DNA from: Neofusicoccum parvum
Taxonomy: Eukaryota; Ascomycota; Dothideomycetes; Botryosphaeriales; Botryosphaeriaceae
Reading direction: 5' to 3'
Assembly (NCBI GenBank): GCA_020912385.1
Contig: CP087212.1
Coordinates: 62,001-126,000, forward strand
DNA length: 64,000 nt
The position numbers and the translations under genes are program-made. The stretch's first letter is position 1. Each line of letters starts with the position of its first letter. The notes under the pieces were generated by a model. It saw nothing but the letters and a program-made list of their open reading frames with translations, was not told where the DNA came from and searched no databases. Below are positions 33,364-43,700 of this stretch, one piece after another.

Positions 33364-33740
33364 TGTCAGCATATAAGGCATATTAGCACGCACTAGTAAC
33401 AGTGCGGCGTCGTACTTTTGCAAGTTCGACAGTTATGAGCCCGGAAGCGCATGCCACTGCAATCATGGTCGAGTGGGGGGGTGGCTCCCCTCCAACCTAC
33501 TACAAGGGGTTTGGTGTACCCCGTCCCAAGTTTCATCAAGGTTCAAGAGTTCGAACCACAGCAAGAATAGCATTTCAGAGCAATTTCACCACGAGTAGCC
33601 ACAATTCAGCAACAATTCATGTTTCAGACTCTCCACCTGTGCGTCAAGCACTTCGCCACAGGTGAGGGGGTGTGTCAGCATATAAGGCATATTAGCACGC
33701 ACTAGTAACAGTGCGGCGTCGTACTTTTGCAAGTTCGACA
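33364..33740 (+). mobile_element. TRIM: 377-bp miniature LTR retrotransposon
   Basis: Two identical 68-bp repeats (33364-33431 and 33673-33740), TGTCAGCATATAAGG...GTTCGACA, flank a 241-bp internal region. It opens with GTTATGAGCCCGGAAGCG, the same primer-binding site as Copia-1 and Copia-2, and closes with a polypurine tract GAGGGGGTG. The 5-bp target duplication is CGAGA. There is no coding capacity, so it must have been moved by proteins of a Copia-type element. It interrupts the JmjC gene. Confidence 0.88.
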
Positions 33741-34740
33741 CGAGATCTTGATCCGCATGGTTCACCCGGTTTTCAAGTGCCTTCGGCTCGTTGAGGATGC
33801 CCTTGATCCTTAATAGCACCTCTGTGCTGGTAAATTCGCAAATGTACTGCAAAATTCTGATTCTTTTAAGGGTTGGTAAACTTGTTAATGCGCTTCTAAG
33901 AGCCTCGAGAATGTAATGGCCGCGAAAGCCCCCCTACTCTGTAGCACGGAAGAGACAATCTTCCCATCGTTGAGCTTCCGGTCGCGGGACTAATATGATC
34001 GGTAGGGGTAGAGACGTGACTCTTCGTCGTAGATATACCCCCTAGACAACGATCTTGGTCGGGCTAGCGTCTAGAAATAGAGATGGTCTCTTTTTGCTTT
34101 TCGAGACCGGGGTGAGAAAAACCCTTTTAATTTCATCATCCTTCACCCGCTGGCATCGCTGGAGGATCGACTCGAGATAAGCTACTCGTAAATCATTTAG
34201 CTACTTACTAAGATCGGCGTCACTGGCGTCGTATGGTGTTTCCAAGGCCTTATCGGGGTATATGAATGTATGAGCTCGCGATATCACGGCAATGCCGCAA
34301 TTATAACAATCCAGAAAGCTGCTAGTAGGGTATAGCTAAACGCTGATCAGCAATGCGACAGATATAGTAGGCGTTGGTGTCTTACCAGGTGCGTTATAGG
34401 ATCCGACCAACTAACCGCGGGAAGTCCTTAGGCCATCCTATAGTTGTTTACAAACTCGCTAATGTCGTATACTATCGCTTTAGCCATCTCGTCGTGCCCT
34501 CCTTCATTGCCGTAGATGTGGACTTTCTTGCTGGGAAAGTCTACGACGGCGAGAATCTAGTAGTCTCCAGAGCGTTTCCAGACACACTCTAAAGAACGAG
34601 ACTTAACGTTGTAAGCAATACAGAGGTGACTCGATCTCGGTCCGTGGACTAGGGTGGCTGGTGGTACAAGAGATTTAGTTACAGCGTTCCGGAGGGGGGT
34701 GCTCGATCCGGGAGGATTTTTGATCGTATGGGATACTATT

Positions 34741-34948
34741 TGTCAACCACATTGGCCCGCAATCACGTGTCTCGTATTCCTCTTCTGATCACTACACCAC
34801 CATCACTCCACCCCGTACGCGTCAATTCTTAGTACCTAGCACAGCCTCTTTTGCTTACGCGTCCCCTTTGCGATCAGATATTTATGTAGCACTCGATAGC
34901 ATTAATCAAAGAAGACAGCGGTGTCATTCTTTCTCGCGCCGTTCGACA
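34741..34948 (+). mobile_element. Solo LTR of the Copia-2 family
   Basis: It begins TGTCAACCACATTGGCCCG and ends CGCGCCGTTCGACA like the Copia-2 LTRs, but the middle is diverged. The 5-bp duplication CTATT is at 34736-34740 and 34949-34953. It lies within the JmjC gene, between the helical region and the Ulp1-like segment. Confidence 0.88.
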
Positions 34949-37167
34949 CTATTAGAATCTCTACACTCTCCGGCAAGAAGTGTTTTAGTGTCAGGGTGAT
35001 GGCGTCATCATTGAGCTTGTTGTTAAGGCGAAAACGCTCGACGGTTTCCCCTAAGACCCCAAGGCCTTTGGCGAACGGAAGGAGCTGCTGAACTAGGCGG
35101 TTCAACTTCATTTCTACGGTCTCTACGGCCGATTTTATGGTATATGGTTCATCTACTACTAGCTCGATAGTATCTGGCATCTCGTCTTCGTCATCCGTAG
35201 GGATGACAATAGGATCTGTAATGGCAGTATCGTACGCATTTTCAAGCTTAGCCTTTTCCTTGGATCTAACTTTTAGTTCTGTTAGAACGGTTGGCGGTGT
35301 TTGGGTTTCACATGACTTGCTACTTAAGCTTTTAGGAGTTTCTAGTACTGCCGATGGTGTCCGCGTGCTAGAGGAGCGGCTATATCGTGCATTCAGGCCT
35401 CTAGGAAATCTCGATGGCGCCTGCGAGTTGGCAGAGTGATCATCCGGAGACCTAGGGGTCTTGGGGGTGCCTGATGGCGACTGCGCATTGATGGAGCGGT
35501 CGTCCGGTGCTCCAGGAGTTTCGGGCTGTTCTAACGGCGGCTGAACATTGGGGGAGAGGTTCTAAGGAACTCTCGATGAAAGTAACGCATTTGATAAAAG
35601 TAACGCAGTTGATGAGCTCTCGTCTAGTTTACCAGCGGTGCTAGGTGGCCGCGGTGGTGTCCGCGTTTTAGGGAATTGCTCGTCTAAAGACGGCGTGCCT
35701 TCTAGGAATTCATCAGTCGTATCGTTCACCTCTTCCAGCTCCAGGCTTAGCCTCCGGTTTTTGCGTGAGTTCGGCGATCCGCCGGTGGCCTGGCTCTCAC
35801 TGACGCTCTCATCCCCTGGTCCATCCTCAGAACCACAGGTTGACCGCTGGACTTAAAGATCGGCGAGCGTGATTGAGAGTGTACCGCATTGTTCCTTAGT
35901 GTAAAATACATAGTTCTCAGGCGGTCCAGCCCATTCGGACTCGGCAAAATTGATAGCCAAGGCAAGATTAGGACCGGCATTCACGACTTGGTGGTACGTC
36001 TCGGAAAATGTAACAATCATTTCTCCGGCCTTATAAGAGACAATTCGGTAGGGTATTTCCCAAGAATCGAGAAGTTGTAGGGAGAGAAGAGTGCTTAAGT
36101 GGTAGACGAATTACGAGTACTCCTGTTTCTGATCGCGACGACGGCGTTAGTTGTTTCCCCCTAGATACTTCCGGGCCTTGTCTTCGAGTTTATTGCGGTA
36201 GTATGGTTCAACCATAAGCTAGACTTTCGGGGCCCCGGCAAGCAAAATGTTTATGGAACTAAGGAACCCGTCTTCCACGTATAAAGGTAAACTGGACCCC
36301 CGACTTGCGCTGATGTATAGATACGCAGCATGGACCCCTACGATCCGGCTTACCGTCTTTTTGAGCTGCTCTCCGCAGTCAAGTAGCTCGGGGTCTAAGC
36401 CGATGGACTTTAGTAAGCTCGAACAGGATTCTGTTGGAATGACAAGATACGGCTGTCCTCCATCTGTACGGGCATCTCGCACGGCCGAAATAAATAGATC
36501 TCTTGGTTCTGGGCCTCTGTGTCTCCGAGACAAGTATGGGATACGGAAAGAGCCGGCTTCATTGTTGTCGCCGATGAGAGAGCTGCACGTAAGCCCGTAG
36601 AGTGGATGGTCCTTCTTACGCGGTAATAGGAATACGGTCTTGGACTGTAAGCCGTCCAGCTTGTCGATTTCCAATCCGTTAATTTTCTGGAGCTTGATAT
36701 CGCGAACGACGTCGTCTCCGACCTCTATCTTGCAGAATCCAAGCTTCTCGAACTGTGGAGATTGCCTTATGATTTGGTGGATGGTAGCGACGGTCTGGTC
36801 CTTGAGATGCGCTAATCCGAATTTGGTTTTACCCGCGTAACAGCCGTCCGACTCGGGTAGCTCTTGTAGAATCGGGCCCTCATCCTCAGCCTGCTCCTCG
36901 AGATGACCAATAAAGCCGTCGATCTACTTCGACAGCTGACTGAAGTACCGCTTTATCAGAGCGGCATCGTCGATGCATGTACTTAGTAGTTTAGTAGGCC
37001 GATTGCTCGCCTCCGTGATAGCCTACCGGGTAGTTAGTCCTGCGTATAGGCATAATAGGAAGATGTATATAGTCGATAGTACTTACTCTTAGATCTGAAT
37101 CTACTTTCTCTAACTGTGATAGTATTGGGGATAGGATGCTCTTACACATGGACCTTTTTCTCGTCAT

Positions 37168-37587
37168 GGTAGCTAAAGACGTATACACGGTAGCGCTGGA
37201 GTTCGAGAGCGCCCTACCTTCTTGATAGATATATCGCGGTGCGTGCGGGGCAGCTATAACGTTCTTAGCTTAGTGTGTAAACGGCTTGGCGACCTCTAAC
37301 CGCCAAGCCGTTCACGCACCCGACGGAAAGGTCTCGTACCACTCCCCACCCAAGCGCGCTACGTTAGTCCGGATAACGCTTTTAAGCACCGATTATTTAT
37401 CGTGTTGCCCCTCGCATTGCTGTTGCGCTTGTAGATCTGAATTCATTCGGTAAATCCCCTCGGTATTGCGATAGTTCCTGTTCGTTAGTCCCGTCAATCC
37501 ATACCCCTGGAACCTTCGTAAGGTCGTCATATCTGCTTGTTATACTCTAGGCTGGTATTGAAGCTGCTTCGCTAGCAGTTTCCACGG
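37168..37587. other. Non-coding stretch with a hairpin
   Basis: Contains a perfect 12-bp inverted repeat AACGGCTTGGCG (37280-37291) / CGCCAAGCCGTT (37301-37312) with a 9-nt loop. Weaker pairing extends outward. It could be the inside of a palindromic element end or an RNA hairpin. No gene recognised. Confidence 0.4.
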
Positions 37588-37738
37588 GTCTAGGAAGAGG
37601 GTGAGAGTGAGGTAGAGGAGAACGAGGGCGAGACTAAGGGCAATAGCGAGGACGAGGGCGAGGTAGAAGAGGACGAGAGCGAGATTAAGGATAATAGCGA
37701 GTACGATAGCGAGGGCGAGGACGAGGATAATAGGAAGG
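37588..37738 (+). repeat. Acidic-coding minisatellite
   Basis: Imperfect units like GAGGACGAGGGC read on the plus strand as Glu/Asp-rich peptide (NEGETKGNSEDEGEVEEDE) up to a TAG near 37748. It probably is the acidic tail of a lost gene. The region upstream has stops and no recognisable domain. Confidence 0.45.
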
Positions 37739-37831
37739 GATGGAGAGAATAGACGAAATACCAGTACCTCTAGACTAGTATCCATATATTTTGACACGAT
37801 TTGTGATTATTAGATGATCTAAATAAGATAA

Positions 37832-38055
37832 TGTCAGACTATTTCCTTACTACCTTAAGTACCACTCATTTCTCGAATCTTCTCACGGAAACATGGAAGC
37901 CATCAATCATGCCCAACTTCCTCAGATCAACACTTCCTCGGTTATACTATGCTGTCATTCATGTATATAAGCAGACCTACTCACCTGTCCCTTAAGAGAC
38001 AGGCGGAATCTACACTCTTTTCTAACCTCATCACTCTTCACTCTTAAATCCAACA
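37832..38055 (+). repeat. LTR-G, solo LTR (224 bp)
   Basis: Starts TGTCAGACTATTTCC and ends TTAAATCCAACA. The same sequence occurs in reverse at 47048-47511. No target duplication is visible (GATAA on the left, AATTC on the right). It abuts the LINE-C fragment. Confidence 0.7.
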
Positions 38056-38770
38056 AATTCGACTAAAATACGCAGCTAGGCTTGGCACCCTTGATGAGAA
38101 CCACCCTCTAGTCACTTATACAAAGGGGAAAGGACAAACCAGACTACTTAGAACAGCACGACTTCTTCTAGAGAGCGAAAGACCCCTACTCCTTAAACCT
38201 AAGCACACTGCCTAGATATAGCAGACAAGAAGCTTTAAGACAACCACAGCTTGCCTAACTACGCACCGGCCACTGCTGGCTCAACCAACACCGTATGCGG
38301 ATGGGCCGGATAGATAACGATAAGTGTGAATGTGGAGAAGCCGAATCAGTCTCTCATATCCTACTCGAATGCCCGTTACTACAACAAGGCCGACAAAAGA
38401 TGTACGAAGACAGTGGACTTAAGAAGAACAGCTTATCAGCCTTACTAGATAGAAAACTTCCAAACAAGACTGATCCCAGACAAGGAAAAGAAAAGAAGTG
38501 GAAGATATCTAGTAAACAGCTATAGGCCGTGCTAAGCTTTACAAAAGAAACACACCGGTTTATAAATAGAGACGAAGCCACGGAGTAGAGAACTCCCTAT
38601 GAACAATCCCTTCTACCTACTACCCGCCCTCCCTATTCATCCTTTCATCCTCCTAATTTATCACATGCTAATATATTACTAGAGAAACACTTTGAATAGT
38701 CTATAGCCTGCATATCGCTTAGGGCGACGGGTTAGAGTAAATGGATTCAACTCAACTCAACTCAACTCAT
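38056..38770 (+). mobile_element. LINE-C, 5'-truncated LINE with (CAACT)n tail
   Basis: The plus strand encodes the C-terminal end of an ORF2 protein: LRTGHCWLNQHRMRMGRID, then CECGEAESVSHILLECPLL, the usual C-terminal Cys-His motif, ending at a TAG near 38525. Two or three RIP-type stops lie upstream. The 3' UTR ends in a pentanucleotide run (TCAAC)n at about 38747-38769. The 5' break coincides with the end of LTR-G. The family is distinct from LINE-A and LINE-B. Confidence 0.7.
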
Positions 38771-39076
38771 TCATCGATTCAGACCAATCAAGCGCGAATT
38801 CCATCAACCATCAATAATTATTAAAAGAAAGCCTCTTACAATAGAGTGTAGAGTAGAAGAACTAACTATCCATTTACTTAAGTTATTATCCCACCTCTTA
38901 CGCCATCACCTTTTCCTTTTTCTATCTCTTCCTAGCACTGGCTTATCCTACTCTTATACTATCTCTTTTCGATCTTCCTCTTGCTCTCTTTACAGCCTTA
39001 TCTTCTCCCTTTCTCGCTCCCTCTCCTCCACCCGTCGCTCTATCTCTCGCTCCCCCTCTCTCTTCATCTCCTCCAT
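38771..39076. other. No gene seen; pyrimidine-rich
   Basis: Low-complexity CT-rich plus strand that grades into the coiled-coil-coding minisatellite of the Crinkler/RHS-type gene. Confidence 0.35.
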
Positions 39077-39316
39077 CTATCGCTCCTTCTCCTCCATCTG
39101 TCGCTCCATCTCTCTCTTTATCTCCTCCCTCTCTCGCTCCCTCTCTCGCTCCCTCTCTCCCTCCATCTCTCTCTTCATCTCCTCCCTCTCTCGCTCCCTC
39201 TCTCGCTCCATCTCTCGCTCCTTCTCCTCCATGTTTCTCTGTATCTCCTCCATTTGTAGCCTCATCTCCTCGATTTCCACCGTCGTCTCTTCCCTCTTCT
39301 GTGTTGGTTCATGCAA
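39077..39316 (-). repeat. Minisatellite encoding Arg/Glu coiled coil
   Basis: CTCTCTCGCTCC-type units on the plus strand read on the minus strand as a charged heptad-like peptide (EREREREREEMKREME). It extends the C-terminus of the CR-type gene, and the repeats continue to about 39010 past a TAG. Confidence 0.6.
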
Positions 39317-40394
39317 CAGAACACCACCATCTGTAGTATTAGGAACAGGATCGTTAAAGCCGTAGAAGTCTATATTGACTCTTTATTTCCCTTCGCTCAA
39401 TGACCAAGCCTTATACAACTGCATGTCGTGTGTATAGATTTCCGCAGTGAGCTCCTCGGGCTCTATGACGATATGAAAGAGATGTGATTTGATTTTCTCA
39501 TCTAATTAGTGAAATTAGTTAGTATTGTATACAAACCTTGTAACAGAAAATAGATAGTAAGGAAGCCTACCTTGAATCTTAACTTCTCGAAGCGCAGCTC
39601 TGGGACAAAAGTTGAGGATAATGTAGTCGTCCATGATCTCCCATCTTTGATACTTGCCACCACTGGCAAATCGAGTGATATGCTCGGAGATTTCAGTATT
39701 CCTTCCGCACTGCAGTACTTCGATCCCCCACTTTCAGTTAGAGATGTAGAAATCTATTCGGCCGTCTTTGGAGTGGGAATACTCGGATAGAATAGGGAGA
39801 TAATAGAGCTTCCGGTTTAGACAGTAGTACAGCTCATTTTGAAAAGCAGCTTCCGGAATACCCCAGCTTCTACTAGACTGGGAATATCGGCGGTTCTGGA
39901 GGGTACTTGGGCTAAATCGAGCAATTGCATTGGTGTAAATCTACTGGAGACTTAGATTCTTCAACACAGTATCTGGTTCTCGGCCTGGGAAAAGGCGGCG
40001 ATAGGCGACTCGTCGATATAGTGGAGATGGAAAGGTAAACCTCGTGCCTGCGCTCCCAACTATTGGCTTTTCAGTGTGTAGTAGGCCCGCTTTATGACAT
40101 AACGCAAATGCGTTAAAGTCTTTTTATTGGCGGGTTAGCCCATCTGGTTGCATAGCGACTTCGCGCAGCGCCTTTTTTACATCTAGAATTCGAATATGGT
40201 TGTACTCCGGTTGTTAGAGACATCTTTGTACGTTAGTTTCGCAGCGAGGCGACCAGACACCTCTACCCCAAATACTAAGCCAATCCACGAAGCTGTTTTC
40301 ATACTGGACGATCAGTTCGTGAAGAAACTCTGGCGACAACGTCTAAGGTATAGCGATATCAATCTTTTAAACTATTAGTATAGCTCAAACTCTA
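39077..40394 (-). pseudogene. Crinkler/RHS-type effector-like gene, C-terminal part (REase-like nuclease, coiled coil)
   Basis: The minus strand downstream of Copia-2 reads LSPEFLHELIVQYENSF, then TFPSPLYRRV, then the nuclease core DGRIDFYIS near 39750 with KWGIEVLQCGR and EHITRFASGGKY. This pattern matches the PD-(D/E)xK (REase-like) domain of the CR (Crinkler-RHS-type) proteins found in fungi. An intron (donor GTAGGC, acceptor ATTAG, about 39495-39570) precedes a short C-terminal domain and a long Arg/Glu coiled coil (39077-39316). Five or more TAG/TAA codons interrupt it. The N-terminal P-loop part lies across Copia-2 at 45804-46390. CR proteins are thought to act in conflict or host interaction; this copy is broken. 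Confidence 0.65.
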
Positions 40395-40609
40395 TGTCAA
40401 CCACATTGGCCTGTAACCACGTGTTTTACCTCCTTGTTCCACATGCGTTTTACTACTTGCCTTGTTACTACACCATACACCTACCCCTGCACAAGTCATT
40501 CACCCTAGTTATGCGTATTTCCGTAAATCCGATCATTACACCTATATAGCAAGATTCTGTAGCAACAATAAGAAAACCAGCGGTGTATTCTTTCTCGTAC
40601 CATTCGACA
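40395..40609 (+). repeat. Copia-2 5' LTR
   Basis: TGTCAACCACATTGGCC at the start and CATTCGACA at the end. Confidence 0.88.
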
Positions 40610-40630
40610 GTTATGAGCCCGGAAGCGCAT
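40610..40630 (+). promoter_or_regulatory. Copia-2 primer-binding site (half-tRNA type)
   Basis: GTTATGAGCCCGGAAGCG directly follows the 5' LTR. Its complement contains GGGCTCATAAC, the anticodon-arm sequence of initiator tRNA-Met. This fits priming by a cleaved tRNA half as known for Drosophila copia, not by the tRNA 3' end. Confidence 0.65.
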
Positions 40631-40775
40631 ACCACGCGCCAATGAGCATTCTTTCAAGCAAACCTTCTACAACAAGTCTTTCTCTACTATACACTACGAT
40701 GAGCAAGCAGTTTACTACTTACTTTTCCAAGTAACTACACGTAACAGCACGCGGTAGTTTACTTCAGCCCTTACC

Positions 40776-43700
40776 ATGGCAGAACTTCCAAAAAAGACCG
40801 TCATTTTATCCAAAGCATTAGATTGGGATAAATGGCTTTACTTGGTGCAAAGCCGCGCCAAAACGACACGCATTTGGGATCTTATAGATCCATCAAAAGC
40901 AACCAAGCCTACACAGCTTACAGAACCACAATTCCCGGAACTCGCTGAGCCAAGAGAAGGCCAAGCTATCACCCTAGAAGCCTATAAGACCTATAAGGCT
41001 CAATCAGGCCGATACCGAGACCTTTTTACACGATTCGAACGTTAAGAGAAGGCCCTTTCAGACCTTATAGTCTTTATTCAAGGCTTAATCTCAATTAACA
41101 ACCTTTCCTTCATCATCTCAACCGAACCTCATCCCTGGAATATTCTTAGAGCACTACAGAAGCGCCTTGCACCCACAGATCAAGCAAGACTCATGGAGCT
41201 TAAACTTCAATACCGACAGCTCTGCAAGCCACCTAAACTTCAAGGCATCGAGCAATGGCTCAAGCAATGGGAAACCTTTTACACAGAAGCAACCAAGCAC
41301 AAGCTTTAGGAAGTAGAAGGACAAAAGCCCATCAGAGACTTCCTCTTTACCCTCCAGCCAATAGAACCTGCCTTTGTTGCAGCCTATCAAGCTCAATAAA
41401 TGAATCCCCTTACGGAAATCACGGATCTGTTTACCTTGATCGAACACTGCCGCAAGACATACCGAGAGAACCAAGCTAATAAGCCACTGAAGACCGGTGC
41501 CTCTCACTCAGCCTTCCCAGCTAACTTCCAAGGCAGACAGCTTCCAAACCCTCCACTCTATGAATGTGGACAGACCCATTGGATTTCTAAATGTCCCTAT
41601 CTGAATCCTAATATACGTCAAAAAGATTGGAAGCCAGACCAGGTGATCCAAGGAAAGATCCAGAAGAAAATGCAGGACTCAGCATTCAAGGGTAGAGTGA
41701 ACTATTCACTTGCAAAGAATAAGAGAATCCAGGAGTTCAGAACCGCGAGAGCAAGCCAGAACACTTAAGAATCAGGGCAGCAAAACCAACAGCAACAGCA
41801 GGAGCATCATACAATAACCGCGCACCACTCCTCATTCTCAGCTACAAGCAACAGCTTACAGGACTTATAGATCTTGGATTCAGGATCAGACATCCACGTA
41901 TGCAACCAAACCATGCTCCTACGGTTCAGAAAGACACGAGATGCAGTTCCCAATACAGGCCTCAAATCTAGTACTCAGATCTGCCCAATTGAAGCATGGG
42001 GAACGCTGGATATCTACGTTCAGACAGAGAATGGCCAGTCAACCATTACTCTAATAGAAGTTGCTCTTGTTCCACTACTCATGACTAATCTTGTGTCAGT
42101 GGATGTTGCATTGAGCAAAGGCTATTACTGGGACACTCAGAATATACAGCTGGCTCGATATGGAAACCATGTTTGTAAAGTTCAGCGGCATCAAGGCCTA
42201 TTCCTCCTGGAAAACAACTCCATCTCAGCCAAGACCGGATATACTACAAATCCAGCCTCCATCCGAGCCTCCACTACAGAGAAATAGCATAGAACTCTTG
42301 CTCATGCCAACTTAGAAGTGATTGAACACCTACAAAGCAATGTAGAAGGAGCATCAGTCACCTTAGGCCTTAGTTTTCCCAAGACTGCCCAATATCAGAC
42401 CTGTACGCTTTCCAAAGCACACAAAATCATCTTAAGAAGCCTAGACAAAGAAGAGGACTCTTAGAAACCTTTCTTCCGAATCTCATTTGATCTTATTGAG
42501 ATGCAAAGAGCCTATAACCAAGACAAGTGGATTTCCCACTTTACATACACCAAAACGGACTTCACTTTCGTGTTTACCCACCCAAACAAGTCAGACATCC
42601 TATACCTCATTCGATTCGTCATTAATATGATTGAAACACGCTATGAGAGGACTGTAGCGTTCTTTAGAACAGATGGAGAACGTACAATTAGATGGGAAGC
42701 CAAAGACTTTCTTAAAAGCAAGGGAATTACCTTAGAAACCTCCTCACCAGATACACCCGAGCAAAATGGACATGCTGAACGCTCAGGAGGTATACTTCTT
42801 ACCAAAGCAAGAGCCCTACGCATTGGTGCACTTATTCCTGAGTCTATTTGGCTAGAAATCATCAAGACAGCCGGCCATATCCACAACAGGACTCCTACGA
42901 GAAAGCACAACTGGAAAACACCATTTGAGAAGGTCATAAGCAAGAAACCAAACATTTCAAACCTCAAAGTATTTGGCTGCAGAGCGTATGCACTAAGGAA
43001 AGGGCTTCCACGTACGCAGAAGCTCGCAGAGCGCGTACACCTTGGTCACCTCATTGGATACGATTCAACGAACATCTTCCGTATCTGGATACCCAGCTAA
43101 GAAAGAGTAATTCGCACTAGAGACGTTCTTTTCAATGAAGACGAATTCTACAATCCAGAGGACCCAGATCTCACACAACTACTCCAAGAAGAACCTTCAG
43201 AATTCATTCAAACGTTGGAAGTTCCAGTACTGCCTGAACTACCACAGGTAGAAGACCAAATGGAAGATGAGATTGTGGTACAAGTCCCTACCTATCATGC
43301 CACACAACAAGAAGATAGTCCAGGTCAGAGGACGGCCCAAGACCAAGGGGGTGAATTAGATAATAGCTCTGATCACGTGCTACAGTAACCAACACAACAG
43401 CACTCAGATCAAGCTCCAGATCAGCCCTTAGAGCAGTAAACAGACCAGTCAACCAAAGAAAATCAACAAATTCCCACTCCAGGTCCTTCAGATCAAGAAA
43501 GCAATTCAGATGGCCAACCGCATGAAATCCAATCACCTGACCAAGAAGTGGAAGATAACACGTTACGTCTTCCACGCCTTCTTCCCGTACAATACGACAC
43601 CCCGCCTGCGCCTAGCGCAGCGCGAGGTAACATAGCACCAAGAGGGAACCTGATATCTGCAGAATTCAGCCAGGAAAACGTCATTCAGGACCAGCACCAA

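Larger units (their letters stand above)
32508..37167 (-). pseudogene. Large RIP-mutated gene with JmjC domain and Ulp1-like region
   Basis: The minus strand from ATG 37167 (MTRKRSMCKSILSPIL) has an intron with donor GTAAGT near 37085, then reads to TAG 32508-32510. Once the TRIM (33364-33740) and solo LTR (34741-34948) are discounted it spans about 4 kb. A JmjC fold is clear at about 35930-36420: VEDGFLSSINILLAGAPKV, then FSETYHQVVNAGPNLALAIN. The HxD/E metal histidine reads Tyr (LYVED). A Ser/Pro linker and a helical region follow. At about 34430-34640 the segment ILAVVDFPSKKVHIYG resembles the HW..D region of Ulp1 proteases. TAG/TAA codons recur, mostly TA changes. JmjC proteins are Fe(II)/2-oxoglutarate hydroxylases, often histone demethylases. 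The Ulp1 call is tentative. Confidence 0.65.

Noticed and set aside
37540..37797. 85-codon hydrophobic minus-strand frame (a membrane protein)
   Set aside because: It is the complement of an acidic Glu/Asp-coding repeat. The hydrophobicity is a by-product of the repeat.
38981..39259. 92-codon Leu/Ser-rich plus-strand frame (LSLPLSLHLLHLSLLLL)
   Set aside because: It is the complement of the Arg/Glu coiled-coil minisatellite, which has the better biological explanation.
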